DNA of 64,000 bases from NCBI GenBank assembly GCA_016201275.1, contig JACQDB010000121.1:1-64000 (forward strand), given 5' to 3'. Within the stretch, counting starts at the first letter, position 1. Every line of letters begins with the position of its first letter. Shown here piece after piece: positions 52,088-61,051 of this stretch. Both the position numbers and the translations under genes were made by a program. The notes under the pieces were generated by a model. It was not told the origin of the DNA and ran no database searches. It saw only the letters and a program-made list of their open reading frames with translations. The DNA is from Acidobacteriota bacterium (lineage in GTDB: Bacteria > Acidobacteriota > Blastocatellia > UBA7656).

Positions 52088-53248
52088 TTAGGCGAGCGCC
52101 CGTTGAATCTTGGCGGCGGCTTCGGCCAGCATTTCGTCCTCGCGTGCAAAACACCAACGCATATACACATCCTGTTCGGGGGCTTCCATAAAGGCGCTGC
52201 CGGGAACCCCTGCGACGCCGCTCTTTTGAATCAACAAATTGTTCAACTCCGTCGCATCGTTGAAGCGTTCCGGTATGCGCGCCCACAGGTAAAAGCTCGA
52301 ACGCGAAGGATAAACGCTGAAGCCCGTGGCCTGCAAAGCGTTGCCTAAGACCTCGCGCTTGCGCCTGAAATCGTCGCGCAGTTTGACGTAATAATCGGGG
52401 TCGGCAAGCAGCACTCTGGCGAGCGCCTGTTGCAAAGGCGTAGGCGTGCAGACGTAATAAATATTGCCCAATGCCGTCAACTTTCCCACCAATTCGCCAG
52501 CCCCGTAAACATAGCCGATGCGCCAGCCCGACACGGCCCAGGATTTTGAAAACGAGTTGACCGTGAGAGTGCGCGACAAAGCGCCGGGCAGCGAGGCGAT
52601 AGAGATATGGTCTTGCGGCGTCAGCGTGAAATGCTCATAGACTTCATCGGCGATGAGCAATAAATTGAACTCTTCGGCGATGGCGAGAAGGGCTTGCAGT
52701 TCGGCTCTGGTATAAACCCTGCCGGTGGGATTGGCAGGCGAACAAATGATCAGGGCTTTCAGCGGATAGGCGGCGCGCTCAGTGCCGGCGCGACAGAGGC
52801 GGCGCAATTCCTCAACGTCGAGTTCCAGTTGATCGCCGCGCAATTTCACCACGTCTATGCGGGCATCGCAGGTTTGCAGAGTCTTTTTATGATACGGATA
52901 ATACGGCTCGAAGAGCATCGCCGCCGCGCCGCGCAAATAGGTGTGGGCGATGGTGACGAGGCCGCCGGTTCCGCCCGGCGTGATGATTAATTCCAGGGGC
53001 TTGGCCTCGGGGTCTATGGCGATGCCGTTGTAGCGGTTTATTTTTTCGGCAACGGCGCGGCGCAATTCGTCCACGCCCTCGAAAAAGCTGTAATGATTCA
53101 AGCCTTCATGGATAACTTGTCGGGCGTCTTCCTCAAGCAAGGGATGGAGCGCGACTTCGTTTTGTCCTTGCACCAGATTGCCAGCGGGTTGAATCAGTCT
53201 GGCGATAGCGCGTATATCGGGCTGCGTGATTTGCGTTTTGGTTTGCAA
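52088..53248 (-). CDS. Class I/II pyridoxal-phosphate aminotransferase
   Basis: A 386-residue fold-type I aminotransferase. SPANPTGRVYTRAELQALL, LIADEVYEHFTL, and TVNSFSKSWAVSGWRIGYVYG with the PLP lysine in SFSKSW are clear. The C-terminal FYLWARIP and YMRWCFA segments carry the substrate-binding Arg. Closest in pattern to aspartate/arginine-pyruvate aminotransferases; substrate not determined. Divergent from gatB. Confidence 0.9.
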   Translation of the reverse strand: MQTKTQITQPDIRAIARLIQPAGNLVQGQNEVALHPLLEEDARQVIHEGLNHYSFFEGVDELRRAVAEKINRYNGIAIDPEAKPLELIITPGGTGGLVTIAHTYLRGAAAMLFEPYYPYHKKTLQTCDARIDVVKLRGDQLELDVEELRRLCRAGTERAAYPLKALIICSPANPTGRVYTRAELQALLAIAEEFNLLLIADEVYEHFTLTPQDHISIASLPGALSRTLTVNSFSKSWAVSGWRIGYVYGAGELVGKLTALGNIYYVCTPTPLQQALARVLLADPDYYVKLRDDFRRKREVLGNALQATGFSVYPSRSSFYLWARIPERFNDATELNNLLIQKSGVAGVPGSAFMEAPEQDVYMRWCFAREDEMLAEAAAKIQRALA

Positions 53249-53422
53249 CTTAAACCTCCAAGATAAGCTGAGGTGGCGCTTGCGGTAGGGGTGCGCCGCG
53301 TTTATGAAACTGAATGGTAAGGCTCAACGGTAGCACTGTCAAGCAAGGAGAAAGTGCTGGCTCAAGGCCCCACCGAAAAGCCCAGCATTGCCAGTGAGCG
53401 GCGCACTTTCAGCGCCGACTTG

Positions 53423-53450
53423 TTGAGAAGGGAGGCCTTGATGCTATACT
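53423..53450 (+). promoter_or_regulatory. Predicted promoter of gatB
   Basis: TTGAGA (53423-53428) and TATACT (53445-53450), 16 bases apart, 22 bases before the ATG. Confidence 0.55.
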
Positions 53451-53472
53451 TCTGCCTTACCTGAAAAAGATT

Positions 53473-54948
53473 ATGAGAGAGAAATACGAACCTGTTATTG
53501 GCCTTGAAATTCACGCGCAACTCAAGACCGAATCGAAAATTTTTTGCGGTTGTTCGACGCGCTTCGGCGACACTCCCAACGGCAACACTTGCCCGGTCTG
53601 TCTGGGCTTGCCGGGGGCTTTGCCGGTGTTGAATCGCGAGGTCTTGCGAAAAGCTACACGCGCCGCGCTGGCGTTGCATTTGCACATCAATCACGAATCC
53701 ATCTTCTCGCGCAAAAATTATTTTTATCCGGACTTGCCCAAAGGCTATCAAATCTCGCAATACGACCGCCCGTTTTCCGAACACGGCTGGGTCGAGATTC
53801 CCACCTCGGAGCGCAACGCCACCGGGCAGGCCATCGAATGGCGTATGAAACGCTTTGGCATCACCCGCCTGCATCTGGAAGAAGACGCGGGGAAATCGCT
53901 GCACGAAGGAATGGCGGAATCGGCGACGAAATCCTATGTGGATTTGAATCGCAGCGGCACGCCGCTGGCGGAAATTGTCTCGGAGCCGGATTTTCGCTCG
54001 TCGTGGGAGGCTTACGATTATGTGCAGTTTTTGCGTCGCACCTTGCTCTACGTTGAGGTGTGCGATGGCAATTTGGAAGAAGGGAATTTCCGTTGCGATG
54101 CCAACGTCTCTGTGCGTTTGAAGGGCGCGGAAAAATTCGGCACGCGCACCGAGTTGAAGAATTTGAACTCCTTCCGCTTTCTGCAAAAAGCCATCGAATA
54201 CGAAATAGACCGGCAAATCGAAGTCCTCGAAGCCGGTGGCCGAATTACTCAAGAGACGCGCTTGTGGAACGAACGCGAAGCCAAAACCGTGTTGATGCGC
54301 TCGAAAGAAGACGCCCACGATTATCGCTATTTCCCGGAACCGGATTTACCGCCGCTCCTCATCAGCGAAGCTTTTATACAGGCACAACGCGAAGTCATGC
54401 CGGAATTGCCGGAAGCACGGCGTCGCCGCTTTGTGGCAGAGTACGGCTTATCGTTTGACGACGCCGCGCAATTAACCGACAGCAAAGGCCTGGCCGATTA
54501 TTTTGAAGCCGTGGTCAAAGCGAGTGGCAATGCGAAGGCGGCGGCCAATTGGATGCTCAACGAGTTGGTGCGCGAGTTGAATCACTCCGGCAAGTCCATC
54601 AACGACAGTCCGGTCACGGCGGAAGCCTTGGCGGCGATGATCGAGATGATTGACAATCAAACCATCAGTGGCAAGATGGGCAAAGATGTATTGATTGAAA
54701 TGTATCAATCCGGCAAAGCGGCTAAAGAGGTCGTGGAAGCCTTGGGCGGCGCACAGATTTCCGATGTCGAACAGATACGCGCTATGGTTGAACAAGTGGT
54801 GGCCGGTAACGCCAAACAGGTCGAAGCCTATCGCGGCGGCAAGACGACGCTCTTCGGCTTTTTTGTCGGCCAGACGTTGAAAGCCAGCGGCGGCAAAGCC
54901 AACCCACAAATCGTCAATCAAGTTTTGAAAGAGATGCTTGATTCATAA
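53473..54948 (+). CDS. gatB: Aspartyl/glutamyl-tRNA amidotransferase subunit B
   Basis: A 491-residue subunit that converts misacylated Glu-tRNA(Gln) or Asp-tRNA(Asn). EPVIGLEIHAQLKTESKIFC, PNGNTCPVCLGLPGALP with the zinc cysteines, and PDLPKGYQISQYDRP define the catalytic cradle. ELKNLNSFRFLQKAIEYEI and the C-terminal tail/YqeY domain (LKASGGKANPQIVNQVLKEM) are complete. gatA and gatC are not in the window. Confidence 0.97.
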   Translation: MREKYEPVIGLEIHAQLKTESKIFCGCSTRFGDTPNGNTCPVCLGLPGALPVLNREVLRKATRAALALHLHINHESIFSRKNYFYPDLPKGYQISQYDRPFSEHGWVEIPTSERNATGQAIEWRMKRFGITRLHLEEDAGKSLHEGMAESATKSYVDLNRSGTPLAEIVSEPDFRSSWEAYDYVQFLRRTLLYVEVCDGNLEEGNFRCDANVSVRLKGAEKFGTRTELKNLNSFRFLQKAIEYEIDRQIEVLEAGGRITQETRLWNEREAKTVLMRSKEDAHDYRYFPEPDLPPLLISEAFIQAQREVMPELPEARRRRFVAEYGLSFDDAAQLTDSKGLADYFEAVVKASGNAKAAANWMLNELVRELNHSGKSINDSPVTAEALAAMIEMIDNQTISGKMGKDVLIEMYQSGKAAKEVVEALGGAQISDVEQIRAMVEQVVAGNAKQVEAYRGGKTTLFGFFVGQTLKASGGKANPQIVNQVLKEMLDS

Positions 54949-54957
54949 GAGTAAAAA

Positions 54958-55027
54958 TTTCGTCGTCCCGCCGGCAAGCGGCAACGGTCGCGGTTAAAAA
55001 ATTGCGCTTGCCGGCGGGACGACGAAA
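54958..55027. repeat. Hairpin element, copy 1
   Basis: Perfect 23-base inverted arms at 54958-54980 and 55005-55027 (TTTCGTCGTCCCGCCGGC...), separated by 24 bases. The loop side contains CGGTTAAAAAATTGCG, also found in copy 2. It lies just after gatB. Confidence 0.8.
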
Positions 55028-55056
55028 CGCAGGGGTGGATCAATGAGGCTAGAGGT

Positions 55057-55124
55057 GTCGTCGCCCCGCTGGCAGGCAGAAGATGGCGCGGTTAAAAAAT
55101 TGCGCTTGCCAGCGGGGCGACGAC
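55057..55124. repeat. Hairpin element, copy 2, with compensatory changes
   Basis: Arms 55057-55076 and 55105-55124 (GTCGTCGCCCCGCTGGCA...). Compared with copy 1, two base pairs have changed on both arms (T-A to C-G, C-G to T-A) and one has become G-T. The loop-side CGGTTAAAAAATTGCG is unchanged. Confidence 0.8.
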
Positions 55125-55185
55125 TCCCTTGCCTTGCTCACCTCACTGAACCGCTACCCCCAATTTTTTGTCAAAGGAAGATCAT

Positions 55186-55806
55186 TTGAGTACGCTGAAA
55201 ATTTTTGTTGTCGCGTTGGTACTTGGCCTTTTTTTACTTGGCTCCTCGGCCTGTGGAGTTGACCCCGGAAGTGCAGATGAAGTCGCGGTGATTGATACGA
55301 GCTATGGGAAGATCGTGGTGGAATTTTTTCCCAAAGAAGCGCCGCGTAACGTCGCTAATTTCAAACAACTGGCGCGTGAAAATTTTTATGAAGGCACGAA
55401 GTTTCATCGCCTGGTCAGAGACAAAGGACAGTACATAGCGATTCAAGGCGGCGACCCAAATACCATCTCCGGCGACTTGTCCACCTGGGGCAAAGGGCAG
55501 GCCAATCAAAAGACCGTGCCGGCAGAATTCGTCAAAACTTTACAGCACTTTCGCGGTATGGTTTCAATGGCCAGAAGAGGCGATGATATTAATTCCGCCA
55601 CCAGTCAATTTTTTATCTGCACGACGGATTGGCATGAGTGGGATGGCAAGTATTCGATCTTTGCCAGAGTGATTGCCGGTATGAATGTGGTGGATTCCAT
55701 CGCCCGCGCTCCTATGGTGAAAAACTCTGAGTTTCCCGTTGACCCGGTGGTGATCAACAAGGTTACGATTACAAAACGCGATCAGGTACAGGCGCTCATG
55801 GAATAA
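55186..55806 (+). CDS. Lipoprotein peptidyl-prolyl isomerase, cyclophilin type
   Basis: A 206-residue protein; TTG at 55186 with AAGGAAG upstream is chosen. LFLLGSSACG is a lipobox with the Cys near residue 23. The cyclophilin domain follows: YGKIVVEFFPKEAPRNVANF, FHRLVRDKGQYIAIQGGDP, and FRGMVSMARRGDDINSATSQ, then FFICTTDWHEWDGKYSIFAR. It acts in the periplasm on prolyl bonds of exported proteins. Confidence 0.9.
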   Translation: MSTLKIFVVALVLGLFLLGSSACGVDPGSADEVAVIDTSYGKIVVEFFPKEAPRNVANFKQLARENFYEGTKFHRLVRDKGQYIAIQGGDPNTISGDLSTWGKGQANQKTVPAEFVKTLQHFRGMVSMARRGDDINSATSQFFICTTDWHEWDGKYSIFARVIAGMNVVDSIARAPMVKNSEFPVDPVVINKVTITKRDQVQALME

Positions 55807-55910
55807 TTTTTCGCTTGCTCAAACGCCGAAAATACTGATTGTAGCGGCAACGCTTTTTGCCGCCAGCCGGGCTATTCCTTCTCCTTAAAATTAATCGTTA
55901 CGAGCATGGT

Positions 55911-58463
55911 ATGAGTGATTTGTTGAACAAATTATTTTCCAGTCCGCTGGCGCTTGGGATACTGATTGGCGCGGCGGTGCTGCTGATTTTGCTTGTCGGC
56001 TTTCTGTTGGTGCGCTTCCGCAGAGGCGGCAGAGAGGAAGAGAAAGTGCGCTCTCAATTGGCCGCTATGGAAAGAGAGACGCAGTTTGCCGGGGCGGTCG
56101 AACAGGTTCCCTATCAGGCCGCGCCGGAAGCCTGCGCCGCCCAACTTGCCACCGTCTTTAAGGATTATCTTGCCATGCCGGTGTTCAAAATTTACGCCGG
56201 ACACGAAAGCGATCAGGAGTTTGTCAACGTCTTGCCGAAAGAGCAAGCGGGCGCGTATGTGACCAATGATTTAGCCATCACGGCAACGCTGCCGCCGACG
56301 ATTCCGGCCAACGCTGCCTTGGGCTTTTCGCGTCCGCAATTAATCAACACCAACGCTTTGTTGACGCAGCCTCCTGCCGTTCCCGGCCAAAGTGTGACGG
56401 CGCTGCCGTGGCGTGGCGCTTTCGGGTGGAGCGGCATGATTATCGCCAACGTGATGAACACCAATCCCGCCGAAGCGCTGGCCAATTTTCAACCGTCCAT
56501 AGCGCACCTGTGCAACCGTCTGGCGGTGGCGTTGGAACTGGCCAGCCAGCAAACCGACCACGTTGATGTTGAACAAAAGGTGTCGCGTTCGGAGCAATTT
56601 TATCAGGCCGTGCTGGCGGCGCTGGAAGAGGAAGCGCCGCTGCCTGCCATACTGCGCGAGGTGACGGCTTTGCTGGGCAGCGATAGTTCAGCGATGTGGC
56701 TTTTGGATGGCGCTTCGCAAATGCTGCGCCTAGATGCTTCTTACGGCTTGCGCTCGACGGAATTTTTGCCGTTGCCTTTAGGTCAAGGGTTGGCGGGCAG
56801 CATAGTCGAAAGCGGCAACCCTTTGGCGCTGGAAGATGCGCCTGCAGACCCGCGTTGCATCTTTCCACGCGAAGCCCGCGAAAGCGGTGTTGGCTCGTAC
56901 CTGGGCGTGCCGATCCTTTCCAATGGAGTTGCCATAGGGGCTTTGGAAGTTCATACGGTCAAGTCGAAATGGTGGAGCGACGCCGATGCCGCCACGTTGT
57001 TGTCGGCGGCTTCGGCGCTTGCTTCGGTGATGCAAAACAGCAAGTTGCGCGGCAACAAACTGCGCGTCGAAAATGCCTATCTGGGTTTGGCCGAAGCCTT
57101 GCAGCGATTGCGAACGCCGGAAGATTTAAAGGCGGCGGTGGTCGAAGTCCTCGGCCATGCGCTGGGCGTTTCCCGCGCCACCGTGGTGGACTTCGACGCC
57201 CACACAGGGGCCGTTTCAATGCGCCACGAATTTAAGCGCCAGAACATCAAATCGGCTCTGGGAGCCACTTTCAAGGGCACTGCTTTGCAGGAGATGCTGC
57301 AAACTTCTACGGATGGCGAGCCGGTTGCCATTCGTGATTCGGAAGCGCATTCGCTGATTGATCGTGAGTTGGCGAAGGCTTTACATATCCTGTCGGAGTT
57401 GGCGATACCGGTAAAGATCGAAGGCCAGATACGCGCTTTGATTTATCTGCATCAATGCGACCGCGTGCGCGTCTGGCAGCCATCGGAAATCGAATTCGCG
57501 GATCGCGTCGGGCGGCAACTCTCTTTATCGCTGGCCAATGTGACGGCATTGAACGAAGCGCTACAGTCGGCAGAAGCGGCGCGTGATGCGGCGAAAGTTG
57601 CCGCCGATTCGATGAACCGGGCGCAGACCATTATCAACGCTTTGCCGGAAGCGGTTTTGGGATTGGACAAAGAAGGCCATTTAACTTTTGTCAACAACAT
57701 GGCGCGCCACTGGCTGTCGCTCAAGCAGGAAGATTTGGGGAAAATGGCGAACTGGATTGATCGTCTGGCGATGGCTGACCCGATGTTCTGGAGTCGCGTC
57801 ATTGCCGCCAAAACGGTGACCAAATTGGAATCGCGTTTGAAAGCCAATCCCACCGTTGGGCAAACTCTGACCGAGGCTTTGATTCTCGATAACGATGATA
57901 GTCAACCGGTCTATGTTGCCGTAGCGCCATTGAAAGGCAGTATGGGCGAAGCCAATGGTTTTCTGGTGGTGATTTCCGACCGTGGGCAATTATCCAATGA
58001 AGATGGCAGATATGCGCCGAGGTTTGATGCGCTCAAAGAACAACAGGCCGAACTCGAACGCCGTTTGACCGAAATGCGCGCCGCCGAATTGCAGGCGCGT
58101 GCGAGAATCGAAAAACTCAATTCGTTGGAGGCCAGCCTGCGCGATAATGCCGCCAAGTCCGGCGATGCTGCTATGCTACAGGAACGAGAGCGCCTCAAAC
58201 AGGAACTCGCCAAGGTGCAAAGTCAGTTGCAGCAGTTGCTGACCGCTTATCAACTCAAGAGCGAATTCATTGTCAATTGTGGCAGCGAAATGGCGGCGAC
58301 CATTCACACCACCATAGGCATGGCGGAGATGTTGGAGAAGGGAATTTACGGTCAACTGAATGACTCGCAGCGCCAAGCGGTTGGCGAACTTTTAGGCAAG
58401 GCGCGAAGCCTCAAGGGCGATCTTGGCAGCCTTGTCGAATACGGTTCTTCACGCCCCAGATAA
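55911..58463 (+). CDS. GAF/PAS signalling protein with histidine-less HisKA-like end
   Basis: An 850-residue membrane-anchored protein. Residues about 13-36 (LALGILIGAAVLLILLVGFLL) span the membrane. A degenerate GAF may fill 60-210; GAF domains are clear at about 245-395 (LPLGQGLAGSIVESGNPL, SYLGVPIL) and 410-560. A PAS domain follows at about 590-700 (IINALPEAVLGLDKEGHLTF), then a coiled coil. The last 65 residues (LKSEFIVNCGSEMAATIHT, MLEKGIYGQLNDSQRQAVGE) match a HisKA dimerisation helix, but SHE(L/M)RTPL has become GSEMAATI, so the phospho-accepting His is Ser. No HATPase follows. Likely a catalytically inert sensor. Confidence 0.8.
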   Translation: MSDLLNKLFSSPLALGILIGAAVLLILLVGFLLVRFRRGGREEEKVRSQLAAMERETQFAGAVEQVPYQAAPEACAAQLATVFKDYLAMPVFKIYAGHESDQEFVNVLPKEQAGAYVTNDLAITATLPPTIPANAALGFSRPQLINTNALLTQPPAVPGQSVTALPWRGAFGWSGMIIANVMNTNPAEALANFQPSIAHLCNRLAVALELASQQTDHVDVEQKVSRSEQFYQAVLAALEEEAPLPAILREVTALLGSDSSAMWLLDGASQMLRLDASYGLRSTEFLPLPLGQGLAGSIVESGNPLALEDAPADPRCIFPREARESGVGSYLGVPILSNGVAIGALEVHTVKSKWWSDADAATLLSAASALASVMQNSKLRGNKLRVENAYLGLAEALQRLRTPEDLKAAVVEVLGHALGVSRATVVDFDAHTGAVSMRHEFKRQNIKSALGATFKGTALQEMLQTSTDGEPVAIRDSEAHSLIDRELAKALHILSELAIPVKIEGQIRALIYLHQCDRVRVWQPSEIEFADRVGRQLSLSLANVTALNEALQSAEAARDAAKVAADSMNRAQTIINALPEAVLGLDKEGHLTFVNNMARHWLSLKQEDLGKMANWIDRLAMADPMFWSRVIAAKTVTKLESRLKANPTVGQTLTEALILDNDDSQPVYVAVAPLKGSMGEANGFLVVISDRGQLSNEDGRYAPRFDALKEQQAELERRLTEMRAAELQARARIEKLNSLEASLRDNAAKSGDAAMLQERERLKQELAKVQSQLQQLLTAYQLKSEFIVNCGSEMAATIHTTIGMAEMLEKGIYGQLNDSQRQAVGELLGKARSLKGDLGSLVEYGSSRPR

Positions 58464-58468
58464 TCTTC

Positions 58469-58852
58469 ATGCTGATGCTTTGTCCAATTTGTGCTGAAGA
58501 ATTTTATAAGCGCTTGCTGGCCTGTCCAAGCTGCGGTTGCGATCTGGTGCCGGAAACGCTGGCGGAGGTGAGGCAAATGACGATCACGGAAAACGACAGC
58601 CGACCGAGCGAGTTTGTCGAGTTGTGCCGCCCGAAACTTTATCCGGTTGCCATGCTCATCAAAGAGACCTTGGAGCAGAACGGCATACATACTTTAATCA
58701 AAGGCGGCAATGCGATTTCGCTGTTACCGCATCTGGCCTTTGGCGGTGAATTGCGCGTGCTAGTGGATAAAGAGCAACTCGATTATGCACGCGAACTTTA
58801 TCAAGCCTATTTTGAAAATCAGGAAGACATAGACTACTTGCCGGAAAGTTGA
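58469..58852 (+). CDS. Zinc-ribbon plus DUF2007-like protein
   Basis: A 127-residue protein following the GAF gene by 5 bases. MLCPICAEEFYKRLLACPSC is a zinc ribbon with two CxxC pairs. The second half (LYPVAMLIKETLEQNGIHTL, LRVLVDKEQLDYARELYQ) matches DUF2007 signal-transducing small domains. The function is unknown, but its coupling to the GAF gene suggests a shared output. Confidence 0.75.
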   Translation: MLMLCPICAEEFYKRLLACPSCGCDLVPETLAEVRQMTITENDSRPSEFVELCRPKLYPVAMLIKETLEQNGIHTLIKGGNAISLLPHLAFGGELRVLVDKEQLDYARELYQAYFENQEDIDYLPES

Positions 58853-58913
58853 GCGCAGAAAATCTTTGGCATGAAGTTCAAACCGGGAGCAAGTATGCCC
58901 GTGCGCCCGATTT

Positions 58914-59250
58914 GAATTGTGGATGAAATAATCTGCAAAAAGATATGGGCGGTTTCTGGATTTCTGCACCACGCTCTAACTACCCAGATTGGTTGTGAGC
59001 GTTGAACGCGGTGCGGCTATGCTGCTTTGATGTGCAGAGAGTCTGTGACTCTCCGCGAGGCTGGTTTTCCTTTTTTGCGGCTGCGCCGCTCAGGAGGCTG
59101 TGCCTCAGAAAAACTTGTAGGCAGAAGCCCACGGGCGGCATAGCCGCGAGAGTTGCGAGCATAGCTTACGGAAAAGCTACACCAGTCCGCACCTCAAAGC
59201 GGCACAGCCGCAAGCACTGGCTGGGTCGTTACTTATTTCATCCACAATCC
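58914..59250. repeat. MITE-like element, family A copy 2, carrying a family B end
   Basis: The left end GAATTGTGGATGAAATAA and right end TTATTTCATCCACAATCC (complementary) enclose about 337 bases. Within it, 58950-58984 repeats one end of family B (TTTCTGGATTTCTGC). The rest has short palindromes (AGAGTCTGTGACTCT, GAGGCTGTGCCTC) and no gene. Confidence 0.7.
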
Positions 59251-59326
59251 TAATGATTTCTCGTGCAGATGATGGAATCAAGGCGTAGCCAATGGGACAA
59301 CGAAGTGGATTGTCGCACCATTGAAA

Positions 59327-59506
59327 CTATAATTCTTTGTTGTCGGATTTGATGCCAAAGAGAATTCCGGTGAGGATGGCAAACAATATTTCCGCCAAGC
59401 CAACAAGCTGAACGACGGGTTTGCTCAAGTGCATAAACTTCAAAATAAGCGCGGCTCCCAAAAGTGCCGCGCTCCACAGCCATAACCATTTGTGCGATTT
59501 CAACAA
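59327..59506 (-). CDS. Small two-span membrane protein
   Basis: A 59-residue protein starting at TTG 59506 with AGGGAGAG 8 bases upstream. Two hydrophobic segments: WLWLWSAALLGAALILKF and LVGLAEILFAILTGILFG, separated by a short polar turn, and a charged tail. No family recognised. It lies between the family A element and the ADC-family gene on the same strand as the latter. Confidence 0.5.
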   Translation of the reverse strand: MLKSHKWLWLWSAALLGAALILKFMHLSKPVVQLVGLAEILFAILTGILFGIKSDNKEL

Positions 59507-59654
59507 CGCGATTTCTCTCCCTGTTGGCTTTGATTCATCTGCAAATTCATTTATAACAACTTGCCAATGCCTGCGTCCATCCTTGCATCACTCGGACGCC
59601 ACAGCGAAGGCTGGCAAAAGCTCTGGCAAGGCCGGTCTGCGGGCGGCACAAGAC

Positions 59655-60410
59655 TCATTTCAGATGCTTCAACACGCGAATGCTTTCGGGATATAAATCA
59701 TCGAGAGTGCCGTACAGAGCGCTGAGAATTTTTCGCGGTTTGAGTCGCGCTATGGGATCATCGCCAGGGTCGGAAAAAATCAACTCGCCATCACCGGCTT
59801 TGAAGTTGAGATTGGTCAGCCGCGAAGTTGAGGTAAGAAAATAGGCCGCGTCGCAAGTCTGGCCGTCGAGGCCGGGAATTTCTTTGTAAAGAATGATCGG
59901 CAAAAAATCCAACGCGGTGATGGCTGCGCCGCCAACCGTCGCCGTAGCGTGCATGATTTCGCGTCCGTGCCGCGTCAGGCGAGCGCGCACTTGGCCTTGC
60001 GCTACGGTAATTTCGGTTTGGCCGAACACCGCAGGCCACCCTTGACTCTCTCTGTAGCAGGCTAAACTGGCATCGGTGCTGGTGTACAGATATGGCACGA
60101 ATTGCCCAATAAAATCGCCGTAGCGCACCGGAATACACGGCATGGTGAAATTGTGCGCGCCCATGCCGGTGACCTGTGGGCAAAGAAAAAAGCACATCAC
60201 CACGGTGTTTTCCGGAAGCGGCTCAAGCTCTTGCGGCAACACCTCACGAAGCGCCGACTCTTCGGCTTCATAGACCAGCATCAACACCACATCATCGGTG
60301 TATTGATAAGGTGGCGGCTCGTACAACGGTTGCAAAAACGGCAAGCCTCGCGGTTTTGCGGCGCTGAGTTGAATGTCGCCGCCACGATAATCGAAGGGTG
60401 CATCGTCCAT
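59655..60410 (-). CDS. Acetoacetate decarboxylase-family protein without the Schiff-base lysine
   Basis: A 251-residue protein of the ADC superfamily: VVLMLVYEAEESALREVLPQ, MPCIPVRYGDFIGQFVPYL, LACYRESQGWPAVFGQTEI. In true decarboxylases the segment GxPK carries the Schiff-base lysine; here it is GWPAVFG, so the lysine is missing. It therefore probably has another substrate or function. Full length and intact. About 150 bases upstream of the small membrane gene on the minus strand. Confidence 0.75.
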   Translation of the reverse strand: MDDAPFDYRGGDIQLSAAKPRGLPFLQPLYEPPPYQYTDDVVLMLVYEAEESALREVLPQELEPLPENTVVMCFFLCPQVTGMGAHNFTMPCIPVRYGDFIGQFVPYLYTSTDASLACYRESQGWPAVFGQTEITVAQGQVRARLTRHGREIMHATATVGGAAITALDFLPIILYKEIPGLDGQTCDAAYFLTSTSRLTNLNFKAGDGELIFSDPGDDPIARLKPRKILSALYGTLDDLYPESIRVLKHLK

Positions 60411-60442
60411 AATGTTCTCCTCGTCTGGCGAAAAATCCGTTT

Positions 60443-60468
60443 AGGATTGTGGCTGAAATCAAGGGCAA
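60443..60468. repeat. Solitary family A end
   Basis: AGGATTGTGGCTGAAATCA matches the left end of the other family A elements with one change, but no partnering right end follows before 60737. Probably a decayed copy. Confidence 0.5.
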
Positions 60469-60736
60469 CAATTCTTATAGTGAATTGCATTTGCCCGCGA
60501 CTATGACACCTGGTTGAGAGGCAATCTGTGACCGCCTCTCAACCCATCGCACACCTCTGCGATTTGCTATAAAGCATCCTGAAAAAAACTCCTGCGGCGA
60601 AGGGCTTGGCCTGTGAGCTTTTGCCTACTTGCAGGCTCTGGCGTTTTTCCAGGTCGAGCGCTTGGTTTGCAGTTGCAGCAAGCCGCGCAAGGAGGCTCGC
60701 CGCTATTGCCTGAGCGCCTTGCTTGATGAAGCTTTT

Positions 60737-60848
60737 AGGATTGTGGATGAAATCAAGTGCAAGACTTGAGTGATTTTCCAATGCCCTGTACGAGCGACCC
60801 TGCGGTGGTCGCCCGTGCAAGGTTGCACTTTATTTTATCCATAATCCT
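60737..60848. repeat. MITE-like element, family A copy 3 (112 bp)
   Basis: AGGATTGTGGATGAAATCA at the left and TTATTTTATCCATAATCCT at the right. The interior CGACCCTGCGGTGGTCGCCC is shared with copy 1 at 5538-5700. TTA stands next to both ends, a possible short duplication. Confidence 0.7.
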
Positions 60849-61051
60849 TAGTGAATGCGGTGAACTGCGCTGGCTAATACGGCGGCTATCGAGCGTTGGA
60901 TTTGCGCTTGCTGCGGGAGCGCAACGTCAGCCTATAGCACGGGCTAATCTCTTCAACCTCGTCGGGCAAAGGCGCGGAGTCGTGCCGCTCCCTGAGCCGA
61001 TACCTGTTCCGAAGCCCTCAGGCACGACCGGTGCAAGCGTCGTGTGCCATG

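Noticed and set aside
60539-60820. 93-codon minus-strand frame in the repeat-rich gap
   Set aside because: Composed of family A repeat sequence.
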